From Nocardioides okcheonensis (GTDB lineage: Bacteria > Actinomycetota > Actinomycetes > Propionibacteriales > Nocardioidaceae): a DNA stretch of 64,000 nucleotides. Made by a program: the position numbers and the translations under genes. Of the stretch, positions 34,599 to 42,140 are shown one piece after another. The stretch spans positions 1,798,001 through 1,862,000 of the forward strand of contig NZ_CP087710.1 of assembly GCF_020991065.1 (NCBI RefSeq), read 5' to 3'. Below the pieces are notes generated by a model. It saw nothing but the letters and a program-made list of their open reading frames with translations. It made no database searches and had not been told where the DNA came from. Positions within the stretch are counted from its first letter, which is position 1, and every line of letters begins with the position of its first letter.

Positions 34599-35962
34599 GC
34601 GTCGCCGCGCTGGTGCCGGCGCCGCACGCCCTCGCCGGCACCCGCGAGCGCCGCCTGCTCAAGCCCGGCTGGCCGCTGGCGGTCCTCTACCTCGGGTTCC
34701 CGCTGTGGTGGGCGCTCGGCCTGGCCCAGCTGATCTTCTTCGCGATGGCGCTCGCGATGGCCGTCATCCTGCGCCGCAAGGGCGACCTCGTCGTGCCGCG
34801 GGGCTTCGCCCTGTGGCTGCTGTTCCTCGTCTGGATGTTCATCGGCGTCTTCGTCACCCACGCCCAGGCACCCGACACGGTGCCCGGCGGCGGGATCGGC
34901 CGGGTCGCGGGCTTCGCGGTCTGGGCGGGCTGGTACGTCGCGATCACCGTCGTGATGCTCTACGTCGTCAACACCGCCCGCGAGCTCCCGACCCAGCGGG
35001 TCGTGCGGCTGCTGGCGTGGATGTTCGTGGTGACCACCGGCTTCGGGGTGCTCGCGATGCTCGCGCCGACCCTGGAGTTCCGCTCGCCGATGGAGCTGGT
35101 GCTGCCGCGCAGCCTGACCTCGAAGAACTTCGTGCGGACCCTCGTGCACCCGTCGCTGTCGTCCTCGAGCGACTTCCTCGGCTACGTCCAGCCGCGCCCG
35201 ACCGCGCCGTTCCCCTACTCCAACGCCTGGGGCAACAACATCGCCCTCTACCTCCCCTTCTTCGTGCTCGCCTGGACCGGGCGCGACGCCGGGTGGCGGC
35301 GCCGCCTGGCCCCGCTGGTGCTGGTGGCGGCGGTCTTCCCGATCACGTTCTCCCTCAACCGGGGCCTGTGGATCTCCCTCGGCATGGCCGCGGCCTACGC
35401 CGCGTTCCGGCTCGCCGTCAACGGCCGCTACCGCGCCCTGCAGGCGCTCGTCGCGGCGGTCCTGGTCGGCGGCATCGTGTTCGTCTCGTCCCCGCTCTAC
35501 GACACGCTGATGCTGCGGGTCGAGACGCCGCACAGCAACGACCGACGCGCGGGCACCGCCGAGACCGTCGTGTCCGTCACCGCCCAGGGGTCGCCGGTCG
35601 TCGGCTACGGCACGACGCGCACCATGCAGGGCAGCTTCAGCTCGCTCGCCGGCGGCGAGACCGCCCAGTGCCACCAGTGCGCCGCGCCGCCGCTCGGGAC
35701 CCAAGGCTTCATGTGGCGGCTCGTGCTGACCACCGGGTTCGTCGGCACGCTGCTGTGCCTCGCCTTCTACGCCCACCAGTTCCTCCGGCGCGCCCGGGGT
35801 CCGGCGCCGCTCGACGTCGCCGGCTGCTCGGTGCTGCTGATCTCGGTGCTCTGCTTCTTCGTCTACGACTCGCTCGGCTCGGCGATGTTCACCACGATGG
35901 TCGCGGTCGGGCTGATGGCCCGCGCCGACCTGCCCGACGAGACCCCGGAGGTGGCGTCGTGA
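34595..35962 (+). CDS. Wzy-like O-antigen/EPS polymerase
   Basis: A 455-aa polytopic membrane protein with about eleven hydrophobic segments. A large extracytoplasmic loop lies at ~145-215 and a second at ~305-365, the latter containing TVVSVTAQGSPVVGYG and a CHQC pair. SLNRGLWISLG resembles the conserved Wzy_C/O-antigen ligase region. Its place beside Wzx and Wzz genes supports block polymerisation of lipid-linked repeats over O-antigen ligation. GTG start overlaps the sulfotransferase stop. Confidence 0.85.
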   Translation: MSVAALVPAPHALAGTRERRLLKPGWPLAVLYLGFPLWWALGLAQLIFFAMALAMAVILRRKGDLVVPRGFALWLLFLVWMFIGVFVTHAQAPDTVPGGGIGRVAGFAVWAGWYVAITVVMLYVVNTARELPTQRVVRLLAWMFVVTTGFGVLAMLAPTLEFRSPMELVLPRSLTSKNFVRTLVHPSLSSSSDFLGYVQPRPTAPFPYSNAWGNNIALYLPFFVLAWTGRDAGWRRRLAPLVLVAAVFPITFSLNRGLWISLGMAAAYAAFRLAVNGRYRALQALVAAVLVGGIVFVSSPLYDTLMLRVETPHSNDRRAGTAETVVSVTAQGSPVVGYGTTRTMQGSFSSLAGGETAQCHQCAAPPLGTQGFMWRLVLTTGFVGTLLCLAFYAHQFLRRARGPAPLDVAGCSVLLISVLCFFVYDSLGSAMFTTMVAVGLMARADLPDETPEVAS

Positions 35963-37209
35963 GCGCGCCCGCACCGACCGCGTCCGCGTCCTACGCCGCG
36001 GAGGTCACTCGCCTGCTGTGGCCCGAGCCCTGGGAGGCGCCCCGGATGACGCGGTCCCGGCGCCGCGGTCCGGCCGGCCCCGGCACCCGCGACGTCTACC
36101 TCTTCCCGAGCGGCGGCCGGCCGCGCCTGCTGGTGCCCGCCGACCTGCCCGGCTCCTCGGTGATGGTCCGTCGCCTGGGCGGGTCGCGCGCCGGTCTGGT
36201 CGGGCCCGCCCGGCGGGTGCTCGAGCGCTCGCTGCGCTCGCCGGCCTTCCCGCTGCTCGGGTGGCCACGGCTGACCGTGAGCGGCGGCGGCCCCGACGCC
36301 GACTCGATCGAGCGGCACCTCGGCGCCAGCCTCGGCACCGACGTCCGCGTCGGCGTCCTGCTCGGGACGCGCCGGGTCAACCAGAAGCCGGTCCTGCAGG
36401 TGTTCGCCTCCGACGGCTCGGTGCTCGGCTACGCCAAGGTCGGCCACAACGACCTCACCGCCGACCTGGTGCGCCGCGAGGCGCAGGCGCTGGCGTCGGT
36501 GGCCGCGCACCGCCCGCGCACCTTCCGGGTCCCCGAGGTCCTGCACCACGGCCGCTGGTCCGGGCTCGAGGTGCTGGTGATGTCGGCCCTCCCGTCGGGC
36601 GGCCGGGCGTCGGAGCACCAGCGGCTCGCCGCGGCCCGCGAGGTCGCGGACCTCGACGGCCGGACCCTGACGACGCTCGCCGACAGCGAGCACCTCACCC
36701 GCCTGCTCGAGCGGGTGCTCGGGGTCGGCGGCGGCACCGGTGGCGCCGCGGCCGAGCGCGTGCTCGACGCCGTCGAGGTGCTCGCCGAGCGGCACGGCGG
36801 CGACGTCGTCGCGCTGGGTGGCTGGCACGGCGACTGGGGCCACTGGAACATGGGCGTCACCGACGGCGTGCTGCACGTCTGGGACTGGGAGCGCCACGAG
36901 CCCCGGGTGCCGGTCGGCTTCGACGAGCTGCACTTCGCCGCCCAGTCCGTACGCCCCGGCCAGCGGGCCGCCGCCCAGCAGCAGCGTTCCTTCCTGGCCT
37001 CCGTCGACGGGCTGCTCGCCGCGCTCGACGTGCCGTCCGAGCGACGCCACCTCACCCTCCTGCTCTACCTCGCCGACATGGCCACCCGCTACCTCGAGGC
37101 CCTCGAGCACGGCGCCACGCCCGCCCTCCGGCTCCGCACGGACTGGATCACCTCGCTCCTCGAGGACCAGCTGCGCGAGCCCCGACCCGTACCGAACGGA
37201 GCACCATGA
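35959..37209 (+). CDS. APH-fold phosphotransferase in the EPS operon
   Basis: A 416-aa soluble protein of the aminoglycoside-phosphotransferase/choline-kinase fold. The C-lobe has the catalytic loop LGGWHGDWGHWNMG (HxDxxxxN) and the metal-binding VWDWERH (DxD-like) at ~290-315. An N-terminal ~115-residue extension precedes the N-lobe (VLQVFASDGSVLGYAKVG). It may phosphorylate a sugar, lipid carrier or protein of EPS synthesis. No antibiotic-resistance role is implied by this setting. It overlaps both neighbouring genes by four bases. Confidence 0.8.
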   Translation: MSAPAPTASASYAAEVTRLLWPEPWEAPRMTRSRRRGPAGPGTRDVYLFPSGGRPRLLVPADLPGSSVMVRRLGGSRAGLVGPARRVLERSLRSPAFPLLGWPRLTVSGGGPDADSIERHLGASLGTDVRVGVLLGTRRVNQKPVLQVFASDGSVLGYAKVGHNDLTADLVRREAQALASVAAHRPRTFRVPEVLHHGRWSGLEVLVMSALPSGGRASEHQRLAAAREVADLDGRTLTTLADSEHLTRLLERVLGVGGGTGGAAAERVLDAVEVLAERHGGDVVALGGWHGDWGHWNMGVTDGVLHVWDWERHEPRVPVGFDELHFAAQSVRPGQRAAAQQQRSFLASVDGLLAALDVPSERRHLTLLLYLADMATRYLEALEHGATPALRLRTDWITSLLEDQLREPRPVPNGAP

Positions 37210-38075
37210 CCATCCGCAGCTCGATGCCCCACCCCGTCAAGACCGCAGGCCGCGTCCTGTCCGTCGGAGTCGGCTCCGCGACCGCGTCGCACCGCCAGCT
37301 CCCGACCTTCATCCTGGTCGGCGCGCAGCGGGCCGGGACGACGTCGCTGTTCCGGGCCCTGATGGCGCACCCGCTCATCCACTCCGCGAACTACCACAAG
37401 GGCGTCAACTACTTCGACGTCAACTACCAGCGCGGCTTCGACTGGTACCAGGGCCACTTCCCGCTGCGCGCGTCGCTCAAGGCGCGCTCCCGCGGCGTCG
37501 AGGGCGACCCGATCACCTTCGAGGCCAGCGGCTACTACATGTTCCACCCCTGCGCCCCGGCACGGATGGCCGAGCACCTGCCCGACGTGCGGGTGCTGGC
37601 GATGCTCCGCGACCCGGTCGAGCGCGCCTGGTCGGCCTACAAGCACGAGCACGCCCGCGGCTTCGAGACCGAGGAGTTCGAGCGCGCGCTCGACCTCGAG
37701 GACGAGCGGCTCGAGGGGCAGGCGGAGCGGATGCTCGCCGACCCGCTCTACCAGAGCTCCAGCCACCGCCACCACGCCTACGTGCGCCGCGGCCACTACG
37801 CCGAGCAGCTCGCGCGGATCGGCGAGCACTTCCCCCGCGAGCAGGTGCACGCGGTCGAGAGCGAGTCGTTCTTCGAGCACCCGGAGCAGACCTTCGCCGG
37901 CATCCTCGACTTCCTCGGGCTGCCGGTGGTGATGCCCGACCGCTTCGACCGGTGGAACGGGCGACCCAGCGCGCCGATGGCCGCGACGACCCGCGCCCGC
38001 CTGCGCGAGCACTTCGCGCCCCACGACGACGCGCTCGGCGACTTCCTGGGGCGGCGGCCTGCATGGACCACGTGA
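37206..38075 (+). CDS. NodH/heparan-type sulfotransferase
   Basis: A 289-aa PAPS-dependent sulfotransferase. The PAPS loop is FILVGAQRAGTTSLFRAL (~35-52) and the 3'-phosphate motif LAMLRDPVERAWSAYKHE (~135-152). The segment NYFDVNYQRGFDWYQGHFP is typical of heparan/NodH-type enzymes acting on carbohydrate. It belongs to the same subgroup as the protein at 27666 and differs from the Cys-cluster pair. ATG overlaps the kinase stop. Confidence 0.92.
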   Translation: MTIRSSMPHPVKTAGRVLSVGVGSATASHRQLPTFILVGAQRAGTTSLFRALMAHPLIHSANYHKGVNYFDVNYQRGFDWYQGHFPLRASLKARSRGVEGDPITFEASGYYMFHPCAPARMAEHLPDVRVLAMLRDPVERAWSAYKHEHARGFETEEFERALDLEDERLEGQAERMLADPLYQSSSHRHHAYVRRGHYAEQLARIGEHFPREQVHAVESESFFEHPEQTFAGILDFLGLPVVMPDRFDRWNGRPSAPMAATTRARLREHFAPHDDALGDFLGRRPAWTT

Positions 38076-38872
38076 CCCCTGCCGGCCTGCCGCGCGTCTC
38101 CGACTACACCGCGTTCGCGCGGCGGCACGCGACGCTGCTCCTCGCCCTCGTGGGGCTGGGCCTGCTGGGCGGGCTCGGCGTGGGCCTGACCCGCCCGGGC
38201 TCGTACTCGGCGACCGCGTCGGTGTCCCTGACGCCGGTCCCGGTCTACGTGATGCCCACGGTCGACGAGCTCGCGCCGCCCGAGGTCAGCATCGACACCG
38301 ACGCCCAGCTGCTGCGCAGCCCCGCCGTGCTCTCGGCGGTCGGCGAGGAGCTCGGCGTCAGCGCGGCGCGCAGCGAGCAGCACCTGTCGGTGACCGCCTC
38401 GGCCGGGACCCACGTCCTCCACGTGACCGTCACCGGCACCGACCCGGAGCGCGTCGCACGCGCCGCGGACGCTGCCGCGACCGCGCTGGTGCAGGTGCGG
38501 CGCGACGCCCTCGGCTCGCTGACCCTCGACCAGATCCGCCAGCTCCGGTTCCTGGTGATCGCCCAGGAGAGCCTGCTCGCGCGCGAGCAGGCCCGGCGCG
38601 TCGTGGTCGCCTCGTCCGACGACCTGTTCACCTCGCTGGTCGAGCTGCAGACCCGCCTCGACGAGCTCCGGGCCGCCCGCGCGGTGCCGGCCCAGGTGGT
38701 CGTCCCGGCGCCCGACCGGGGCACGGCCGACTACGCCAACACCGAGGTCCCCGCCACGTCCGGAGCCGCCCTCGGGCTGCTCGCCGGCTGCCTGGCCGGC
38801 ATTGCACGAGACCGATCGCGAGGCCTCCGCCTCCCGCTGCGCCACGAGGAGCACGCCCATGCAGCAGCCTGA
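38072..38872 (+). CDS. Wzz-like chain-length determinant, short form
   Basis: A 266-aa membrane protein. An N-terminal helix (LLLALVGLGLLGGLGVGL, ~15-32) and a C-terminal helix (GAALGLLAGCLAG, ~228-240) enclose a periplasmic-type domain with SYSATASVSLTP, TDAQLLRSPAVLSAV and a helical middle, as in polysaccharide co-polymerases. No kinase domain. GTG at 38072 gives the four-base overlap usual in this operon; ATG at 38063 is the alternative. Its end overlaps the next Wzz-like gene. Confidence 0.78.
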   Translation: MTPAGLPRVSDYTAFARRHATLLLALVGLGLLGGLGVGLTRPGSYSATASVSLTPVPVYVMPTVDELAPPEVSIDTDAQLLRSPAVLSAVGEELGVSAARSEQHLSVTASAGTHVLHVTVTGTDPERVARAADAAATALVQVRRDALGSLTLDQIRQLRFLVIAQESLLAREQARRVVVASSDDLFTSLVELQTRLDELRAARAVPAQVVVPAPDRGTADYANTEVPATSGAALGLLAGCLAGIARDRSRGLRLPLRHEEHAHAAA

Positions 38873-40448
38873 CACCCGTCCCACGCCCCGCGTCCCCTTC
38901 GCCCGGGCGCTGCGCCACCACGCCGCGCTGGTCGCGGTGCTCCTGGTGCTCGGCGCCGTCGGCGGCTGGCTCTACGCCTCCACGACGCCGACGACCTACA
39001 CCAGCACCACCCGGATCCTGGTGAACCCGTCGGTCGGCAACCCGTTCTCCTCCACGCCGTCGTCGGTCCGCCAGGACCAGGAGACCAGCCTGGAGACCGA
39101 GGCCCAGATGGTGCGGTCCGCCGACGTCCTCGGCGCCGTCGTCGAGCGCAGCACCGGCCTGACGGTGCGCGGGGTCTCCCGCCGGCTCCAGGTGAGCGTC
39201 CCGCCCAGCACGCAGGTCTTGGAGATCTCCTACTCGGCCGACGACCCCGAGCTCGCCCGGCAGGTCGCCGACGCGGTCGGCGAGGCCTACCTCGCCAACC
39301 GCGACGCCCGCTTCAAGCAGGTGCAGGACGACCGCGTGGGGCGCCTGGAGTCGCAGACGGTCCGCACCGTCGAGGACCTCCGGTCGGCCACCACCGCCGC
39401 CCAGAGGGGCACCCCGGCCCAGCGCGCCTTCAACAACGAGCTCGCCGACGCCCTGCGCAACGAGCTGGTCAACCTCCGCGCCCAGCGCACCGCGCTGGAG
39501 AACCTCACCGCCCCCTCCGGGACGGTGGTGTCGCCCGCCAACGAGCCGTCCGGGCCGCCGCTCCTCGCCACCCTCGTGTGGCCGGTCGCCGGTGGCGTCG
39601 CCGGGCTCGGGATCGGGTGCCTCCTCGCCCTCCTGCTCGAGCGCCTGCGCGGCGTGGTCCGCTCCGCGGCCGAGGTACGCGACGCGGGCCTCACCGTGGT
39701 GGCCGCGGTGCCGCGCCACCACGTGTGGCAGAGGCGCGCCGCCGCGCAGCGTCGCGAGCAGCTCGACGCCGCGGTGCGGCGGGTCCGGACCACGGTGCTC
39801 GCGCTGGACCCGCGACCCGACGTGATCAGCGTCGTCGGCACCGGGACCGACACCTCGGACGCGAGCGCCGCCGAGGCGCTGGCCGGCTCGTTCACCCGTG
39901 CCGGTCACCGGGTGGTGCTGGTCCGGCCGGCCCAGGGCCCGGCCGCCGGCGAGCTGGCGGTCGAGCAGCACGGCCTCGCCCAGCTGCTCCTCCACCAGCG
40001 GCTCGACGTGCGCGACGTGCTCCGCCCGACCGTCGAGCCGCTGCTGAGCGTGCTCGACGGCGGCGGGCTCTCCTCCGAGAGCCGTGAGCTGCTCAGCGCC
40101 GAGCGGCTCCGCGCGGTGCTCGCCCCGCTCGTCGAGGAGGGCAACGTGGTCGTCATCCACGTGCCCACCGGCGACGACGCCGGTCCCGGCGACGACGAGG
40201 CCTACCTCGGCGCCGCCGACCTCGGCCTGGTCGTCGTCTCGGCCGGGCGCAGCCGCCGGCGGCAGGTCGACGCCCTGGTCCGCGACGCGGCCGCGACGGG
40301 CTCGCCGCGGATGGCGCTCGTGGTCGGGCGCGGCGACCTCCGCCACCCGGCGCGCCCGGCCCGCGAGGACCAGCCCACCCACTCGAGCGCCGGCCGCGAC
40401 GCCTCCGCGTCGTCCGCCGACGACGCGACGGCGCGGTCGCGCCGGTGA
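38859..40448 (+). CDS. Wzz / BY-kinase-like protein with degenerate Walker A
   Basis: A 529-aa polysaccharide co-polymerase. Helices at ~20-42 and ~225-255 flank the Wzz domain (TSTTRILVNP, SLETEAQMVRSADVL). The cytoplasmic part resembles bacterial tyrosine kinases in layout, but where GxxxxGK[ST] is expected it reads VVGTGTDTSDASAAEALAGS, lacking Lys and Ser. No Tyr cluster is seen at the C-terminus, which is Ser/Ala/Arg-rich. Kinase activity is unlikely. ATG 38859 has GAGGAG eight bases upstream and overlaps the preceding gene. Confidence 0.83.
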   Translation: MQQPDTRPTPRVPFARALRHHAALVAVLLVLGAVGGWLYASTTPTTYTSTTRILVNPSVGNPFSSTPSSVRQDQETSLETEAQMVRSADVLGAVVERSTGLTVRGVSRRLQVSVPPSTQVLEISYSADDPELARQVADAVGEAYLANRDARFKQVQDDRVGRLESQTVRTVEDLRSATTAAQRGTPAQRAFNNELADALRNELVNLRAQRTALENLTAPSGTVVSPANEPSGPPLLATLVWPVAGGVAGLGIGCLLALLLERLRGVVRSAAEVRDAGLTVVAAVPRHHVWQRRAAAQRREQLDAAVRRVRTTVLALDPRPDVISVVGTGTDTSDASAAEALAGSFTRAGHRVVLVRPAQGPAAGELAVEQHGLAQLLLHQRLDVRDVLRPTVEPLLSVLDGGGLSSESRELLSAERLRAVLAPLVEEGNVVVIHVPTGDDAGPGDDEAYLGAADLGLVVVSAGRSRRRQVDALVRDAAATGSPRMALVVGRGDLRHPARPAREDQPTHSSAGRDASASSADDATARSRR

Positions 40449-42016
40449 CCGTCCCCGCCATGAGCACCACCGACCCGCCGGGCGGCCACGCCCCCCAGCT
40501 CGAGCGCCTCGCGCGCCGCGGGACGATCAGCGTGATCGGGGCCGGCTTCAGCGGGATCTTCGGCGTCGCGCTGGTCGTCATCGTCACCAACGGCTTCTCC
40601 CGCGAGGTCGCCGGCACGCTGTTCGCCGCGACCGCCGCCTTCCTCATCCTCGAGTCGGTCGCGCTGCTCGGCACCGACACCGGTCTGGTGCGCTGGCTGC
40701 CCACCCAGCTGGCCTCGGGGCGGGCGGGCGACGTACGCCGCACGCTCACCGTCGCGATCGCCCCCGTCCTGGGCTTCTCGCTCTGCGTGGGCGCCGCGAC
40801 CTACGCGCTGGCGCCCGCGCTCGCGCCCTACCTGGTCGGTGACGAGCAGGCCGACACGATGACCGGGATGCTGCGGGTGCTGGCACTCGTGCTCCCGGTG
40901 GCCGCGCTGCACGACCTCGTGGTGGCGGCCACGCGGGGCGCGGGGTCGATGCGGCCGACGGTGGTGGTGGAGAACGTCGGCCGGCTGGGGCTGCAGTCGG
41001 TGCTGGTGCTGCTCGCCTGGCTCTCCGGCGGCGGCCCGACGATGCTCGCGCTGGCCTGGGCGTTCGCCTACGTCCCCGGGCTCCTCGCCTCGTCCCTGTG
41101 GCTGGCCCGCCTGGTCCGCCGTCGCGCGCACGGCCAGGTCGCGACGACCGCCTGGTCGGAGATCGCCCGGGAGTTCTGGTCCTACACGGCGGCGCGCGGC
41201 ATCGCCCGCGTCACCCAGACCGCGCTGAAGCGCTCGGACATCGTCATGGTGGCCGCGCTCGCCGGGCCCGCGCAGGCCGCGCTCTACACCGCGGCCAGCC
41301 GGTTCATCGTGCTCGGGCAGCTCTTCGTCCAGTCGGTCCAGCAGGCGCTGTCGCCGCAGATGAGCACGCTGTTCGCCCGCGGCGACGACCGCGCCGCCAA
41401 CGCCGTCTTCCAGGCCGCCACCCGGTGGAGCATGATCGCGAGCTGGCCCCTCTACCTCGTGCTTGCGGCGTTCGCCCCGATGCTGATGGAGGTCTTCGGC
41501 GAGGGCTACTCGGTCGCCTCCGAGGTCGTGGTGATCCTCTCGCTGACCATGCTGCTGGCGACGGCCTGCGGGCCGGTCGACGCGGTGCTGCTGATGGCGG
41601 GACGCAGCTGGCTGAGCCTGCGCAACAGCACCGTGGCGCTCGCGGTCAACGTCGGCCTGAACGTCGTGCTGATCCCGCTCGACGGCATCCGCGGCGCCGC
41701 GATCGCGTGGTCCGTCGCCATCGTCGTGCGCAACCTGCTGCCGCTGCTCCAGGTCCGCCGCCAGCTCGCGATGTGGCCGGTCACCCGGCCCGCGGTGCAG
41801 GTCGGCGCGGCCGCGGTCGGCTGCTTCGGGGCGGTCGGCGCCGTCATGGCGGTGCGCGACCCCGGCCTGGTCGCCGACGCGTCGCTCACCGCCGTCGCGC
41901 TCGCCGCCTACCTCGCGCTCGTGTGGTCGTGGCGCGAGACCCTCGGGCTCGCCGCGTTCCGCTCCGCGCTGCGCCGACCCGCCGTGCCCTCGCCCCGCAT
42001 GCCCGCCGGCACCTGA
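40445..42016 (+). CDS. Wzx-type polysaccharide flippase
   Basis: A 523-aa polytopic membrane protein of the MOP superfamily, with twelve to fourteen hydrophobic segments. Family traits include RRGTISVIGAGFSGIFGVAL at the start, GLVRWLPTQL and KRSDIVMVAALAGPAQAALY in the middle. It should flip the lipid-linked, perhaps already sulfated, repeat unit across the membrane for Wzy. GTG overlaps the stop of the Wzz-like gene. It is the last gene of the plus-strand EPS operon. Confidence 0.9.
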   Translation: MTVPAMSTTDPPGGHAPQLERLARRGTISVIGAGFSGIFGVALVVIVTNGFSREVAGTLFAATAAFLILESVALLGTDTGLVRWLPTQLASGRAGDVRRTLTVAIAPVLGFSLCVGAATYALAPALAPYLVGDEQADTMTGMLRVLALVLPVAALHDLVVAATRGAGSMRPTVVVENVGRLGLQSVLVLLAWLSGGGPTMLALAWAFAYVPGLLASSLWLARLVRRRAHGQVATTAWSEIAREFWSYTAARGIARVTQTALKRSDIVMVAALAGPAQAALYTAASRFIVLGQLFVQSVQQALSPQMSTLFARGDDRAANAVFQAATRWSMIASWPLYLVLAAFAPMLMEVFGEGYSVASEVVVILSLTMLLATACGPVDAVLLMAGRSWLSLRNSTVALAVNVGLNVVLIPLDGIRGAAIAWSVAIVVRNLLPLLQVRRQLAMWPVTRPAVQVGAAAVGCFGAVGAVMAVRDPGLVADASLTAVALAAYLALVWSWRETLGLAAFRSALRRPAVPSPRMPAGT

Positions 42017-42039
42017 CCCGACGGGCTCAGCACGGGTTT

Positions 42040-42052
42040 CACCAATCCGGGG
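42040..42052. promoter_or_regulatory. Predicted operator S5 (reverse strand CCCC-GGATT-GGTG)
   Basis: Upstream of the CotH-domain gene. On the reverse strand it matches S1 at 11 of 13 positions. A CCTACGTT -10-type element follows at 42076. Confidence 0.5.
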
Positions 42053-42077
42053 CTGGAGGGCGGGTCGGCGCGCGACC

Positions 42078-42083
42078 TACGTT
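42078..42083 (+). promoter_or_regulatory. Predicted -10 element TACGTT for the CotH-domain gene
   Basis: In the context CCTACGTTGCG, similar to the other EPS-region -10 candidates. The predicted leader of about 50 bases includes a hairpin with arms at 42088-42095 and 42116-42123 and an inner GGGTC/GACCC stem. Confidence 0.45.
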
Positions 42084-42140
42084 GCGAGCAGGACCGGGTC
42101 GCGACCCGCGACCGCGGTCCTGCGACGGACGGGGCGTGAC

